Source: Sporocytophaga sp. (GTDB taxonomy: Bacteria > Bacteroidota > Bacteroidia > Cytophagales > Cytophagaceae). From it: DNA of 64,000 bases. The DNA lies in contig JANQAB010000009.1 of assembly GCA_024707265.1 (NCBI GenBank), positions 744,001 through 808,000 of the forward strand. The letters run 5' to 3'. Shown one piece after another: positions 17,788 to 27,035 of this stretch (its first letter is position 1; every line of letters starts with the position of its first letter). Both the position numbers and the translations under genes were made by a program. The notes under the pieces were generated by a model. It did not search any database, had not been told where the DNA came from, and saw only the letters and a program-made list of their open reading frames with translations.

Positions 17788-17811
17788 CTCATTTCAGCAC
17801 CCTGAAATGAG
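17788..17811 (+). promoter_or_regulatory. Perfect 10-bp hairpin in the predicted gltB leader
   Basis: CTCATTTCAG and CTGAAATGAG form a perfect stem with loop CACC and no T-run, so it is not a normal terminator. It lies just downstream of the candidate -7 box. It could be a dyad operator for a dimeric regulator or a 5' mRNA structure; the sequence does not decide. Confidence 0.5.
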
Positions 17812-17928
17812 ATTTGGAACCGATTTTAGATTATTCTGGTAAAAAGATTAACACACTTTAGTTGAGAAGGTCCCCGCTAAAAAATAGAAATATCATAATA
17901 CAGATTGTTGGAAAATAATTTCAGGTTA

Positions 17929-20900
17929 ATGGCAGAACAAGAAACTTCTGGATTGTACGATTCCAGCTTTGAGCGTGACTCATGCGGTATCGGATTTGTC
18001 GCCAACGTGAAGGGAAGGAAATCCCATGAGATCGTTGATAATGCTCTCAAAATGCTTGCAAGAATGGAGCATAGAGGGGCATGTGGTTGCGAAAACAACA
18101 CGGGTGATGGAGCGGGTATTCTTATCCAGGTCCCGCACGAGTTTTTCGTAGACGAGTGTGTCAAGATCGGAATTAAGCTTCCGCCATTCGGACAGTATGG
18201 TGTGGGAACTGTGTTTTTCCCCAAAGATGAGAAGCTTCGTGAAGATTGCAGAGCAATTCTCAATAGAAATATCGAGAAATTAGGATTGACTCTGCTTGGT
18301 TACAGAAAACTTCCTACAAACAATTCAGACATAGGTCCGAGCGCTATAGCAGTAGAGCCGACTATGGAACAGGTATTTGTTCAAAAGCCTGACAGCATCA
18401 AAACCAGCGACGATTTTGAGAGAAAGCTGTTTATCCTGAGAAATTATACTACCAGAATCGTAAGGGAAACTTTCCAGCTTCCTAATATCAATGACGCTTT
18501 CCATATTGTGTCATTGTCTTACAAAACAATTGTTTACAAAGGCCAGTTGATGACTGCTCAGGTAAGATCTTTCTTCCCTGACCTTCAGAATAAAAGGGTA
18601 ATATCTGCCATTGCAGTTGTTCACTCAAGATTCTCTACCAACACTTTCCCATCTTTCAGACTTGCTCAACCTTTCAGATACATTGCTCACAATGGTGAGA
18701 TCAATACTGTAAAAGGCAATGTAAATTGGATGAGAGCTCAGGAAGCTGGTTTTGAATCTAAATACTTTACCAGAGAAGAGCTGGACATGATCCTGCCTAT
18801 CTGCGACTCCACCGCTTCCGACTCTGCTAACCTGGATAATGCTATTGAACTTTTGGTTCTTAGCGGAAGATCTCTTCCTCATGTTATGATGATGCTTGTT
18901 CCTGAGGCATGGGATGGCAATAAAGACATGACCGAAGAGAAAAAGGCGTTCTATGAATATCACGCAGCACTTATGGAGCCGTGGGATGGTCCTGCGTCTA
19001 TATCTTTCACGGATGGTAAAATTGTTGGAGCTACACTTGATAGAAACGGATTAAGACCTTCCAGATGGTGTGTGACTGAAGATGATATTGTAATCATGGC
19101 ATCTGAGGCTGGGGTGGTAGATGTAGATCCTGCTAAAATCGTTAAAAAAGGTAGACTTCAGCCTGGTAAAATGTTCGTTGTTGATCTTGAGCAGGGAAAA
19201 ATCATCAGCGACGAAGATCTGAAGAAAGAAATTTGCACCAGCAAGCCATACAAAGAGTGGCTAAAAAATAAAATCAAAATTAAAGACCTTCCAGAGCCTC
19301 TTGGAACATTCCATCAGCCTGACGAAAGTACTTTGTTGAAAAGACAACAGGCTTTCGGTTACAGTAAGGAAGATCTTAAAACAATTATCGCAGAAATGGC
19401 TGCAACGGGGAAAGAGCCTATCGGATCTATGGGTACAGATGCTCCTCTTGCTATCCTTTCTGATCAGAGCCAGCACTTGTCTCACTACTTCAAGCAGTTG
19501 TTTGCTCAGGTGACCAACCCGCCGATTGACCCTATCCGTGAAAAGATGGTGATGTCATTGGTGTCTTATGTTGGAGGTTCTCTTAACCTTCTTGAAGAGT
19601 CTCCTCTTCACTGCAGACAAGTTGAGCTTAGTCAGCCAATCCTTACAAACAAGGATCTTGAGAAGTTAAGATACCTGGATCAGGCATACTTCCAGACAAA
19701 AACAATCAATATTTTCTTTAAAGCAGAAGACAAACCTGGTACGCTAGAAAAAGCACTTAACAGAATTTGTCAATATGCTGCTGATGCTGTTGAAGATGGA
19801 TTCTCAATTATCCTTCTTTCTGACAGAAGTGTGGATACTAGCCATGCTGCAATTCCTTCTCTTCTTGCTACTGCCGCAGTTCACCATCATCTGATGAGAA
19901 AAGGCCTTAGAGGTAAGGTAGGTATCGTGGTTGAAGCCGGTGATGCATGGGAAGTACATCATTTTGCTACCCTTATCAGCTTCGGAGCTTCCGCTGTTAA
20001 TCCTTATCTTGCTTTTGAAAGTATTGTAGACCTTAAAAAGAAAAGTATCCTTAAGGTGGATCTTCCTGAAGAGAAGCTGTTCTATAACTACATCAAAGCT
20101 ATCAATGAAGGTCTGTTGAAAGTATTCTCTAAAATGGGTATTTCAACACTTCAGTCTTACCAGGGAGCTCAGATTTTTGAAGCGCTTGGTATTCACAAAG
20201 AAGTTATAGACAAATATTTCACTAACACAGTTTCAAGAATCGGTGGTCTTAATTTAGATGGAATCGCAAAAGAGGCTTTATTAAAGCATGAAACTGCTTT
20301 TCCTGAAACTCCTGTTTACAATCCAAAACTTGAGGTTGGCGGTATTTATCAATGGAAGCGTAGAGGTGAATTCCACTTATTCAATCCTCAGACAATTCAC
20401 TTATTGCAGCAAGCTACAAAAACCGGTGATTATCAGATTTACAAGAAATATGCAAAACTGATCAATGACCAAAGTGATAAAGCTGCAACATTAAGAAGCT
20501 TATTAAAATTTAAAACGAGCAACGATCCTATTCCTTTGAGTGAGGTAGAGCCGATGGAAAGCATTTTCAAACGCTTTGCTACTGGGGCAATGTCTTTTGG
20601 ATCTATTTCTCATGAAGCACATTCAACTCTTGCAATCGCCATGAACAGAATCGGCGGAAAAAGCAACTGTGGTGAAGGTGGGGAAGATGAAATCAGATTT
20701 GAGAAAAAGGCAAACGGAGATTGGGAAAGATCTGCTATAAAACAAGTAGCTTCAGGAAGATTTGGAGTTACCAGCTACTATCTTGCTAATGCAGATGAGT
20801 TACAGATTAAAATGGCTCAGGGTGCTAAACCTGGAGAAGGTGGTCAGCTTCCTGGTCATAAAGTGGACGACTGGATCGGACGTGTAAGGCATTCTACTCC

Positions 20901-22485
20901 GGGGGTAGGTCTTATTTCTCCTCCTCCTCACCACGATATCTATTCTATTGAAGACCTTGCTCAATTGATCTTCGACCTTAAGAACTCGAATCCGAAAGCA
21001 AGGATCAACGTGAAGCTTGTTTCTGAAGCTGGTGTTGGAACTATTGCTGCCGGTGTTGCGAAAGCGCACTCAGACGTGGTTCTTATCGCTGGTCACGACG
21101 GTGGAACAGGTGCTTCTCCAATAAGTTCTATCAAACATGCTGGTCTGCCTTGGGAGCTTGGTCTTGCTGAAGCTCATCAGACCCTTGTTAAAAATAATTT
21201 AAGAAGCCGTATCACTGTTCAGGCAGACGGCCAGATGAAAACCGGAAGAGACCTTGCAATTGCAGCGCTTCTCGGAGCTGAAGAATGGGGTGTTGCAACT
21301 GCGGCACTTGTTTCTACAGGTTGTATCATCATGCGTAAATGCCATCTGAATACTTGTCCTGTTGGTGTCGCAACTCAGGACAAAGAACTTAGAGCATTGT
21401 TTACAGGGAAACCTGAGCATGTAGTGAATCTCTTCACTTTCATGGCAACTGAACTAAGAGAAATCATGGCTGAGCTTGGCTTCAGAACGATCAATGAAAT
21501 GATCGGTCAGGTAGATAAGCTTGATGTTCGTGACAACATTACTCACTGGAAACATAAAAACATCGACCTTTCTGCAATCTTATTCAAAGCACCTGCAGGT
21601 CCTGAAGTAGGTATCTACAAGCAAATGGAGCAAGATCACGGTATCGATGCAATACTTGATCTTGAGATGATCAAGCAGGCTAAACCTGCATTGGACGCTC
21701 AAAAGACTGTTACAGGAGAATTCAATATTACCAATATTGATCGTTCAGCGGGAACAATGCTTTCTTACGAAATCTCTACGAGATACAAAGGACAAGGATT
21801 GTCAGCCGGAACTATCCATTATAAATTCAAAGGTTCTGCTGGTCAGAGCTTCGGAGCATTTGGTGCTCCTGGTATCAAGTTTGAACTTGAAGGGGAATCA
21901 AATGATTACTTCGGAAAAGGATTATCAGGAGGTCGCTTAATCCTTTACCCGGATAAATCATCAAAATTCAATCCAAGCGATAACATCATTGTTGGAAACG
22001 TTTGCTTCTATGGAGCAACCTCCGGTGATGCTTATATCCGCGGACAAGCTGGTGAGCGTTTCTGCGTACGTAACTCAGGAGCTAAAGCAGTTGTTGAAGG
22101 AGTCGGAGATCACGGTTGTGAATACATGACTGGCGGCATCGCTGTCATACTAGGGGAAACAGGTAGAAACTTTGCGGCTGGTATGAGCGGAGGTATTGCT
22201 TATGTTTATGATCCGCAAAAGAAATTCCCTGCGAGATGCAACATGGAAATGGTTGAATTTGACAAGATGTCTGACGAAGATGCTGAATCTCTAAAAGAAC
22301 TGATCAAAAACCATCACACTTTCACAGGAAGTGATGTAGCTGAAAATATATTAGATAACTGGGACAGTGCGCTTGCAGACTTTGTAAAAGTAATGCCTAC
22401 AGATTACAAAGCTGTCCTACTGAAAAGAAAACAACAATCAAATAAGGGAACTACAGACAAGGAGGTCTTGGTACAACATGGGTAA
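17929..22485 (+). CDS. gltB: Glutamate synthase, large (alpha) subunit
   Basis: 1518 residues from the ATG at 17929 (a TTG at 17905 is the upstream limit of the frame). A short propeptide MAEQETSGLYDSSFERDS precedes CGIGFVA, whose Cys becomes the N-terminal nucleophile of the type II glutaminase domain. Next come the central linking domain, the FMN-binding synthase barrel (GEGGEDEIRF, PGEGGQLPGHK, GHDGGTGASP), the 3Fe-4S cysteines in CIIMRKCHLNTCPVGVAT, and the C-terminal GXGXG beta-helix (GGRLILYPD, MTGGIAVILGETGRNFAAGM). It makes two glutamates from glutamine and 2-oxoglutarate with electrons from GltD. Codon use is notably richer in C/G-ending codons than its neighbours, suggesting high expression. 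Confidence 0.98.
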   Translation: MAEQETSGLYDSSFERDSCGIGFVANVKGRKSHEIVDNALKMLARMEHRGACGCENNTGDGAGILIQVPHEFFVDECVKIGIKLPPFGQYGVGTVFFPKDEKLREDCRAILNRNIEKLGLTLLGYRKLPTNNSDIGPSAIAVEPTMEQVFVQKPDSIKTSDDFERKLFILRNYTTRIVRETFQLPNINDAFHIVSLSYKTIVYKGQLMTAQVRSFFPDLQNKRVISAIAVVHSRFSTNTFPSFRLAQPFRYIAHNGEINTVKGNVNWMRAQEAGFESKYFTREELDMILPICDSTASDSANLDNAIELLVLSGRSLPHVMMMLVPEAWDGNKDMTEEKKAFYEYHAALMEPWDGPASISFTDGKIVGATLDRNGLRPSRWCVTEDDIVIMASEAGVVDVDPAKIVKKGRLQPGKMFVVDLEQGKIISDEDLKKEICTSKPYKEWLKNKIKIKDLPEPLGTFHQPDESTLLKRQQAFGYSKEDLKTIIAEMAATGKEPIGSMGTDAPLAILSDQSQHLSHYFKQLFAQVTNPPIDPIREKMVMSLVSYVGGSLNLLEESPLHCRQVELSQPILTNKDLEKLRYLDQAYFQTKTINIFFKAEDKPGTLEKALNRICQYAADAVEDGFSIILLSDRSVDTSHAAIPSLLATAAVHHHLMRKGLRGKVGIVVEAGDAWEVHHFATLISFGASAVNPYLAFESIVDLKKKSILKVDLPEEKLFYNYIKAINEGLLKVFSKMGISTLQSYQGAQIFEALGIHKEVIDKYFTNTVSRIGGLNLDGIAKEALLKHETAFPETPVYNPKLEVGGIYQWKRRGEFHLFNPQTIHLLQQATKTGDYQIYKKYAKLINDQSDKAATLRSLLKFKTSNDPIPLSEVEPMESIFKRFATGAMSFGSISHEAHSTLAIAMNRIGGKSNCGEGGEDEIRFEKKANGDWERSAIKQVASGRFGVTSYYLANADELQIKMAQGAKPGEGGQLPGHKVDDWIGRVRHSTPGVGLISPPPHHDIYSIEDLAQLIFDLKNSNPKARINVKLVSEAGVGTIAAGVAKAHSDVVLIAGHDGGTGASPISSIKHAGLPWELGLAEAHQTLVKNNLRSRITVQADGQMKTGRDLAIAALLGAEEWGVATAALVSTGCIIMRKCHLNTCPVGVATQDKELRALFTGKPEHVVNLFTFMATELREIMAELGFRTINEMIGQVDKLDVRDNITHWKHKNIDLSAILFKAPAGPEVGIYKQMEQDHGIDAILDLEMIKQAKPALDAQKTVTGEFNITNIDRSAGTMLSYEISTRYKGQGLSAGTIHYKFKGSAGQSFGAFGAPGIKFELEGESNDYFGKGLSGGRLILYPDKSSKFNPSDNIIVGNVCFYGATSGDAYIRGQAGERFCVRNSGAKAVVEGVGDHGCEYMTGGIAVILGETGRNFAAGMSGGIAYVYDPQKKFPARCNMEMVEFDKMSDEDAESLKELIKNHHTFTGSDVAENILDNWDSALADFVKVMPTDYKAVLLKRKQQSNKGTTDKEVLVQHG

Positions 22486-23956
22486 GCCAACGGGATTCAT
22501 GGAATTCGGCAGAGAACTGCCAAAGAAAAGAGATCCTAAAGAAAGGATCGGTGATTACAAAGAATTGTATTTGGAATTCGGTACTGAGAAGGTAGAAACT
22601 CAGGCTTCCAGATGTATGAACTGTGGCGTACCTTTCTGCCACAGCGGTTGTCCTCTGGGGAACATCATACCTGAATTCAATGATGCAGTTTATGAAAAGA
22701 ACTGGGAGGAAGCAGCAGAAATTCTTCTTTCTACAAATAACTTCCCGGAGTTTACAGGAAGAATTTGCCCGGCTCCTTGCGAAGCTGCCTGCGTATTAGG
22801 TATCAATAAACCTCCTGTAACGATCGAAGAGATCGAGAAAAATATCGTTGAGGTTGCTTTTGCTAAAGGCTATATCAAAGCTAAAGCTCCAAAAGAAAGA
22901 ACAGGTAAAAAGGTAGCAGTGATCGGTTCTGGTCCTGCTGGTCTTGCAACTGCTGCTCAATTAAACAAAGCTGGCCACTCAGTTACTGTTTTTGAAAGAG
23001 CTGATCAGATAGGAGGGCTTCTTCGTTACGGTATCCCTGACTTCAAATTGGAGAAGTGGGTAGTTGAAAGAAGAGTGAAGTTGATGGAAGAAGAGGGCGT
23101 TGTTTTCAAAACAAACTCTAACGTTGGTGAGAACGTGAAGGTAAAAGACGTATTGAAGGATTTTGATGCTATTGTTCTTACCGGTGGTTCTACCATTCCA
23201 AGAGATGTGCCTATTCCAGGAAGAAATCTTAAAGGCGTTCATTTTGCTATGGAGTTCCTTACTCAGCAAAATGGCCGTGTAAGCGGAAAAGCTTTCAAAC
23301 CGGAAGAAGAGATCTGGGCTACAGGTAAAAATGTTGTTGTAATAGGTGGTGGAGATACAGGATCTGACTGTGTTGGTACTTCTAACAGACATAAAGCTAA
23401 ATCAATCACTCAGGTGGAATTATTACCTAAGCCTCCTGGAGAAAGAGACGCTACCATGCCTTGGCCAAACTGGCCTATGATTCTGAGAACCTCTACCTCT
23501 CACGAAGAAGGATGTGACAGAAACTGGGCAATATTTACCAAAGAATTCGTTGGAGATAGCGATGGTAAGCTTACAGGTATCAAAATCGCTGAAATGGGAT
23601 GGAGTACTCCTGAAGATGGCAAAATGCCAAAATATCAGGAAGTGCCTGGTACTGAAAAAATCATTCCTTGCGAATTGGCTCTTCTTGCTATTGGATTCCT
23701 TCACCCACAACATTCGGGTATGCTGAATGAACTTGGTGTGGAGTACGATGAAAGAGGAAATGTTAAGTGTAACGAAAAATATCAGACTTCTGTGCCAAAA
23801 GTATTCTCCGCAGGAGATATGAGAAGAGGTCAGTCTCTTGTAGTTTGGGCTATCTCTGAAGGTAGAGAAGCTGCAAGACACATGGACACTTTCCTTATGG
23901 GTGAATCTAAGCTTGAGTCTAAAGATGTTTCAATGCTTAACGTTAACAGCCTGTAA
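22478..23956 (+). CDS. gltD: Glutamate synthase, small (beta) subunit
   Basis: 492 residues. N-terminal Cys clusters for two 4Fe-4S centres (CMNCGVPFCHSGCPLGNIIP and CPAPCEAACVLG), an FAD-binding GxGxxG (VAVIGSGPAGLATAAQLNKA), an NADPH-binding Rossmann motif (VVVIGGGDTGSDCVG) and a C-terminal FAD contact (FSAGDMRRGQSLVVWAISEG). It takes electrons from NAD(P)H and passes them to GltB. The ATG overlaps the gltB 3' end by 8 bp, giving coupled translation. A strong terminator follows 35 bp after the stop, so the operon is gltB-gltD only. Confidence 0.98.
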   Translation: MGKPTGFMEFGRELPKKRDPKERIGDYKELYLEFGTEKVETQASRCMNCGVPFCHSGCPLGNIIPEFNDAVYEKNWEEAAEILLSTNNFPEFTGRICPAPCEAACVLGINKPPVTIEEIEKNIVEVAFAKGYIKAKAPKERTGKKVAVIGSGPAGLATAAQLNKAGHSVTVFERADQIGGLLRYGIPDFKLEKWVVERRVKLMEEEGVVFKTNSNVGENVKVKDVLKDFDAIVLTGGSTIPRDVPIPGRNLKGVHFAMEFLTQQNGRVSGKAFKPEEEIWATGKNVVVIGGGDTGSDCVGTSNRHKAKSITQVELLPKPPGERDATMPWPNWPMILRTSTSHEEGCDRNWAIFTKEFVGDSDGKLTGIKIAEMGWSTPEDGKMPKYQEVPGTEKIIPCELALLAIGFLHPQHSGMLNELGVEYDERGNVKCNEKYQTSVPKVFSAGDMRRGQSLVVWAISEGREAARHMDTFLMGESKLESKDVSMLNVNSL

Positions 23957-23990
23957 TAGTATCCTATAACTAATAATTGATTATGATATG

Positions 23991-24022
23991 AAAACCTTCG
24001 GTGCAAGCCGAAGGTTTTTTTT
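23991..24022 (+). terminator. Rho-independent terminator of gltBD
   Basis: 11-bp perfect stem (23991-24001 with 24008-24018), 6-nt loop and T8. Textbook form, directly after gltD. Confidence 0.95.
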
Positions 24023-24073
24023 ATTCTCTATACTTTCTTTTTATATATTTATCCAAAATCAAAATTTGAAATT

Positions 24074-24610
24074 ATGCCGGTAATAAAAGCCTTGAATGGA
24101 ATAAGACCTGAATTCGGAAAGAATATCTATATCGCGGAAAATGCCACAATTGTAGGAGATGTAAAGATGGGAGATGACTGCACTGTCTGGTTTAATGCCG
24201 TAATTCGAGGAGATGTAAATTCAATCACGATAGGAAATAAAGTGAATATTCAGGATGGAGCTTGCGTTCATTGCACCTATCAGAAGGCTGCAACAACTAT
24301 TGGAAACAACGTTTCTATCGGCCATCATGCCATCGTTCACGGTTGTACACTCGAAGATAATGTTCTTGTGGGTATGGGAGCAATTATCATGGATCATGCA
24401 TATGTCGAGAAAAACTCTATTATAGCAGCTGGTGCTGTTGTTCTGGAAAATACAAGAATAGAATCAGGAAGTATCTATGCCGGAGTTCCGGCAAAGAAAG
24501 TAAAAGATGCCGGTAGTGAACATGTGGAGGGTATAATTAACCGGATTGCTAACAATTATGTAAAGTATGCAGGCTGGTACAAAGATAGCAGTGAAGATAT
24601 TTCTAATTAG
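24074..24610 (+). CDS. Gamma-carbonic-anhydrase-like hexapeptide-repeat protein (YrdA/PaaY type)
   Basis: 178 residues of left-handed beta-helix built from hexapeptide repeats (IYIAENATIVGDVKMGDDCT, VNIQDGACVH, NNVSIGHHAIVHGCTLEDN, GAIIMDHAYVEKNSIIAAGA) and a C-terminal helix (RIANNYVKYAGWYK). Three metal-binding His positions of the family are recognisable in CVH and GHHAIVHG. Proteins of this group are trimeric, some with carbonic anhydrase activity and others with unknown roles; activity is not assured here. It is followed after 2 bp by a membrane glycosyltransferase. Confidence 0.88.
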   Translation: MPVIKALNGIRPEFGKNIYIAENATIVGDVKMGDDCTVWFNAVIRGDVNSITIGNKVNIQDGACVHCTYQKAATTIGNNVSIGHHAIVHGCTLEDNVLVGMGAIIMDHAYVEKNSIIAAGAVVLENTRIESGSIYAGVPAKKVKDAGSEHVEGIINRIANNYVKYAGWYKDSSEDISN

Positions 24611-24612
24611 GG

Positions 24613-25473
24613 ATGAACCGTCTGAGCAATTATCTGTTTTTTGGCTTTTTATTATTAATAATTGCCTACCATCTTTTTACTCTGGAAATACAGCCATTGC
24701 CATGGTTCGATGAGGTGTACTTCGCAAGTATCGCTGATAATTTCATAAACAATGGCAGTTTGGTTCCTGAGATTGGATCGTATGCCAGGAACGGTCGTCC
24801 AGCCCTGACTTACGGCCCCGTTTACTTTTTTCTTACAGGCCTATCGATGAAGCTCTTTGGCTTTGGGATAGGACAATTCAGAATAATTGCACTGTTGTCA
24901 GGATTGCTTTGTGTGAAGCTTACTTATTCCATCGTTAAAAGCCAGATTACTGCTGAATCATGGAAGTATAAAATTCTGATAATCTCAATTCTTACAGATC
25001 CTTTTTTCAGTCTCGCATTTCATCAGGGAAGAATGGACCTTACAGCTTTATGCTTTTGTCTTATTGCAATATTTTATTTTTTGAAAGGAAGGAATAATAA
25101 TATTTTTGTAAGTGGGATTGCAGGTGTATTGTCGTTACTTACAACTCCCAGATCAATTGTTATCCTTTTGCCCTTAGTTGTATTTCTCCTGATAGATATT
25201 TTTCAAGGGAAACAATATAAAAAAGCTTTGCTTTGGGCTCTACCATTTCTATTGATATATCCGATTTGGGTTTTTATAGGTTTTGGGGGAATAGGAAGTT
25301 TTATGAATTATTATCTGACAATAAATGCAGTTACTAATTCTGCCAATGGACAGTATGTTGGCTCCAATCTTTATATCCCTGCACATGAATATTGTCTTAT
25401 TCTTGTTGCTATCCTAGCAGTGATTTTTGGACTGATAAAAAAGGGCAAGACTTTTTTTTTAATCCTCTTGTGA
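24613..25473 (+). CDS. GT39/ArnT-like membrane glycosyltransferase, N-terminal part (frameshifted)
   Basis: 286 residues with a first transmembrane helix (YLFFGFLLLIIAYHLF), then an acidic loop PLPWFDEVYFASIADN carrying the Asp-Glu typical of GT-C glycosyltransferases, and at least six further hydrophobic helices. GT-C enzymes transfer sugar from a lipid-phosphate donor on the outer face of the inner membrane; acceptor unknown. The frame ends abruptly after KKGKTFFLILL at a T9 run (25452-25460). Adding one T gives GKTFFFNPLVIISLIAI and joins the next segment, so this is one broken gene of about 484 residues. Confidence 0.8.
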   Translation: MNRLSNYLFFGFLLLIIAYHLFTLEIQPLPWFDEVYFASIADNFINNGSLVPEIGSYARNGRPALTYGPVYFFLTGLSMKLFGFGIGQFRIIALLSGLLCVKLTYSIVKSQITAESWKYKILIISILTDPFFSLAFHQGRMDLTALCFCLIAIFYFLKGRNNNIFVSGIAGVLSLLTTPRSIVILLPLVVFLLIDIFQGKQYKKALLWALPFLLIYPIWVFIGFGGIGSFMNYYLTINAVTNSANGQYVGSNLYIPAHEYCLILVAILAVIFGLIKKGKTFFLILL

Positions 25474-26066
25474 TAATAAGTCTTATTGCAATCATTGCAT
25501 TTTACCTGATCGTGCTGGATTGGGGGCCTTATTCTACTTTTGTCATCCCGTTTTATTATATTCTTATATTCTATAGCTGGTCCTTAATTCCAAGTATAAA
25601 AGGGTTGAATGTGCTTTATTCATTGCCTGTTTTTTTTGTTTTAGTTTTTAATTTGTCCTATTCTGTCATAAAAGCAGATCAGGTGTTGGTGAGTAGAAAA
25701 GTAAGAGATCCTAAGGTAGCCGATACTTTTATTAGGGAAAATATTCCTCCGGGAAGCCGGGTAGTTGGAGATGCACTTTATTTTTATTCTGTTAAAAAAA
25801 ATGGGTCAGACTTTCAACTTTTTGATCAGTATGATACGTTGGAGTCTAGAGAAAGAAAACATAGGTTAGATTTTAAGTATAATTTCCTTATTGCAGCTGA
25901 TGTGATGAAGCCAAAGAATGCTGAAATTACTGGATATTACAAAAAAATGGGAGATCTTGACAAAGTTGCAATTTTTAAATCTGAGATTACAAAATCCGTA
26001 GATCGTGAAATATTATCCAACCTTGAAAAAGCTGGTTATAGCGGTTCTATTTATTTGAGAAAATGA
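25392..26066 (+). CDS. GT39/ArnT-like membrane glycosyltransferase, C-terminal part (frameshifted)
   Basis: Continuation of the gene at 24613 in the adjacent frame; the meaningful part starts near 25460, and the ATG at 25392 is incidental. It holds two or more further transmembrane helices (NPLVIISLIAIIAFYLIV, FVIPFYYILIFYSWSLI, YSLPVFFVLVFNLSYSVI) and a soluble C-terminal domain (ADTFIRENIPPGSRVVGDAL) typical of periplasmic tails in this superfamily. The stop overlaps the start of the CAP-domain gene, so the three genes from 24074 look like one operon. Confidence 0.75.
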   Translation: MSYSCCYPSSDFWTDKKGQDFFFNPLVIISLIAIIAFYLIVLDWGPYSTFVIPFYYILIFYSWSLIPSIKGLNVLYSLPVFFVLVFNLSYSVIKADQVLVSRKVRDPKVADTFIRENIPPGSRVVGDALYFYSVKKNGSDFQLFDQYDTLESRERKHRLDFKYNFLIAADVMKPKNAEITGYYKKMGDLDKVAIFKSEITKSVDREILSNLEKAGYSGSIYLRK

Positions 26067-26650
26067 TGAAATTATCTGTTTGGTTATTATTGATGGTGTT
26101 TAGCCTTTTTTCCTTTAAAAATTCCGGATGGACAGAAGAGGAATTAGCAATGGCTAACACTGCAAAAGACGTAAGTTATTTATCGCCGGTTGAAAAGGAT
26201 ATTTTCCTTTCGCTGAATCTGGCTCGATTGTATCCTGCTAAATTTGCAGATATTGAAGTAGAACGCTATATCCCGCCTGCAAAGTACGGTGATTATCTTA
26301 AGAATTCTCCTTATGTGAAATCACTATTAAAAGAATTAAGGAAAATGGAACCTTTACCAGCTGTCTATGCTGATGAAGAGATGTATAAAGAGGCTTTATG
26401 TCTTGCAAAAGAGCAAGCTAAATCAGGTAAAATGGGTCATGAAAGAAAACGTTGTCAGTTAACATACAGCGGAGAATGCTGCTCATATGGAATGGATACC
26501 GGACGGGATATAGTTATGCAATTATTAATTGATGAAAAGATAAAATCCCTGGGACATCGTAAAATTTGCCTGGGAAACTTAACTAAAATGGGTACTGCAG
26601 TCGGTTCCCATCCGAAGACGGGAACCTGTGCAGTACTTGATTTTCACTAA
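26063..26650 (+). CDS. Secreted CAP (SCP/PR1)-domain protein
   Basis: 195 residues with a signal peptide (LSVWLLLMVFSLFSF). The rest fits a CAP fold: helical SPVEKDIFLSLNLARLYPAK, a middle MGHERKRCQLTYSGECCSYG with the conserved His, DIVMQLLIDEKIKSLGHRKI with the second His, and the final strand GTAVGSHPKTGTCAVLDF. CAP proteins act outside the cytoplasm, in various binding or proteolysis-related roles; none is proven here. Five or six cysteines suggest disulfides. Overlaps the upstream glycosyltransferase stop by 4 bp. Confidence 0.82.
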   Translation: MMKLSVWLLLMVFSLFSFKNSGWTEEELAMANTAKDVSYLSPVEKDIFLSLNLARLYPAKFADIEVERYIPPAKYGDYLKNSPYVKSLLKELRKMEPLPAVYADEEMYKEALCLAKEQAKSGKMGHERKRCQLTYSGECCSYGMDTGRDIVMQLLIDEKIKSLGHRKICLGNLTKMGTAVGSHPKTGTCAVLDFH

Positions 26651-26763
26651 GGTGGTAGTAAAAATGTATTTTTGGTTTTTTAATGCAGAGGTAATTTCCC
26701 TTGTAAAAACTTAAACAAGGTACTGAAATAATAATTTTAACAGGAAAATGTTAAAAAATATAG

Positions 26764-26818
26764 AATCTTAATTTGTTGCTTTTCAGGTCTTTTAAGGCAA
26801 TCCTGGACAATTAAGATT
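26764..26818 (+). repeat. Inverted repeat with 10-bp arms
   Basis: AATCTTAATT (26764-26773) is inverted at 26809-26818. An inner TTTCAGG/CCTGGA pairing with one G-U could extend the fold. No T-tail, so its role is unclear. Confidence 0.4.
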
Positions 26819-26967
26819 TGAAGTAAATATACCATTTTTTATATGAAAAAGACAATTAATGCAAGGAATATATCCACATTGACAAAAAAAGTTTTAAGGA
26901 TGTGATTATCATTGGATTTTATAATCTGACTCTTTTATTAATACAATTTTAGTTTAATTTTAAAAGC

Positions 26968-26999
26968 AAAAAACCCTGTATTAGATTTTACAGGGTTTT
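26968..26999 (-). terminator. Terminator for the charged secreted protein gene on the minus strand
   Basis: 11-bp perfect stem (26970-26980 with 26989-26999). On the minus strand it ends in T6, 36 bp after the stop of the gene at 27036. The plus strand has a shorter T4, so weak bidirectional action is possible. Confidence 0.85.
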
Positions 27000-27035
27000 G
27001 CTCTGAGCCAATTTAGATAATATCAAATTTGAAAT

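Larger units (their letters stand above)
17331..17928. other. Long AT-rich leader/intergenic region upstream of gltB
   Basis: About 600 bp without a credible gene. It contains poly-T and poly-A tracts, a candidate -7 element at 17771 and a perfect hairpin at 17788, both described separately. The length suggests regulatory content for the glutamate synthase operon. Confidence 0.5.
26651..27035. other. Intergenic region between convergent genes, about 385 bp
   Basis: AT-rich, no gene seen. It contains an imperfect dyad at 26764-26818 (10-bp arms) and a terminator at 26968-26999. The dyad could end the 24074-26650 operon, but it lacks a T-run. Confidence 0.45.
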
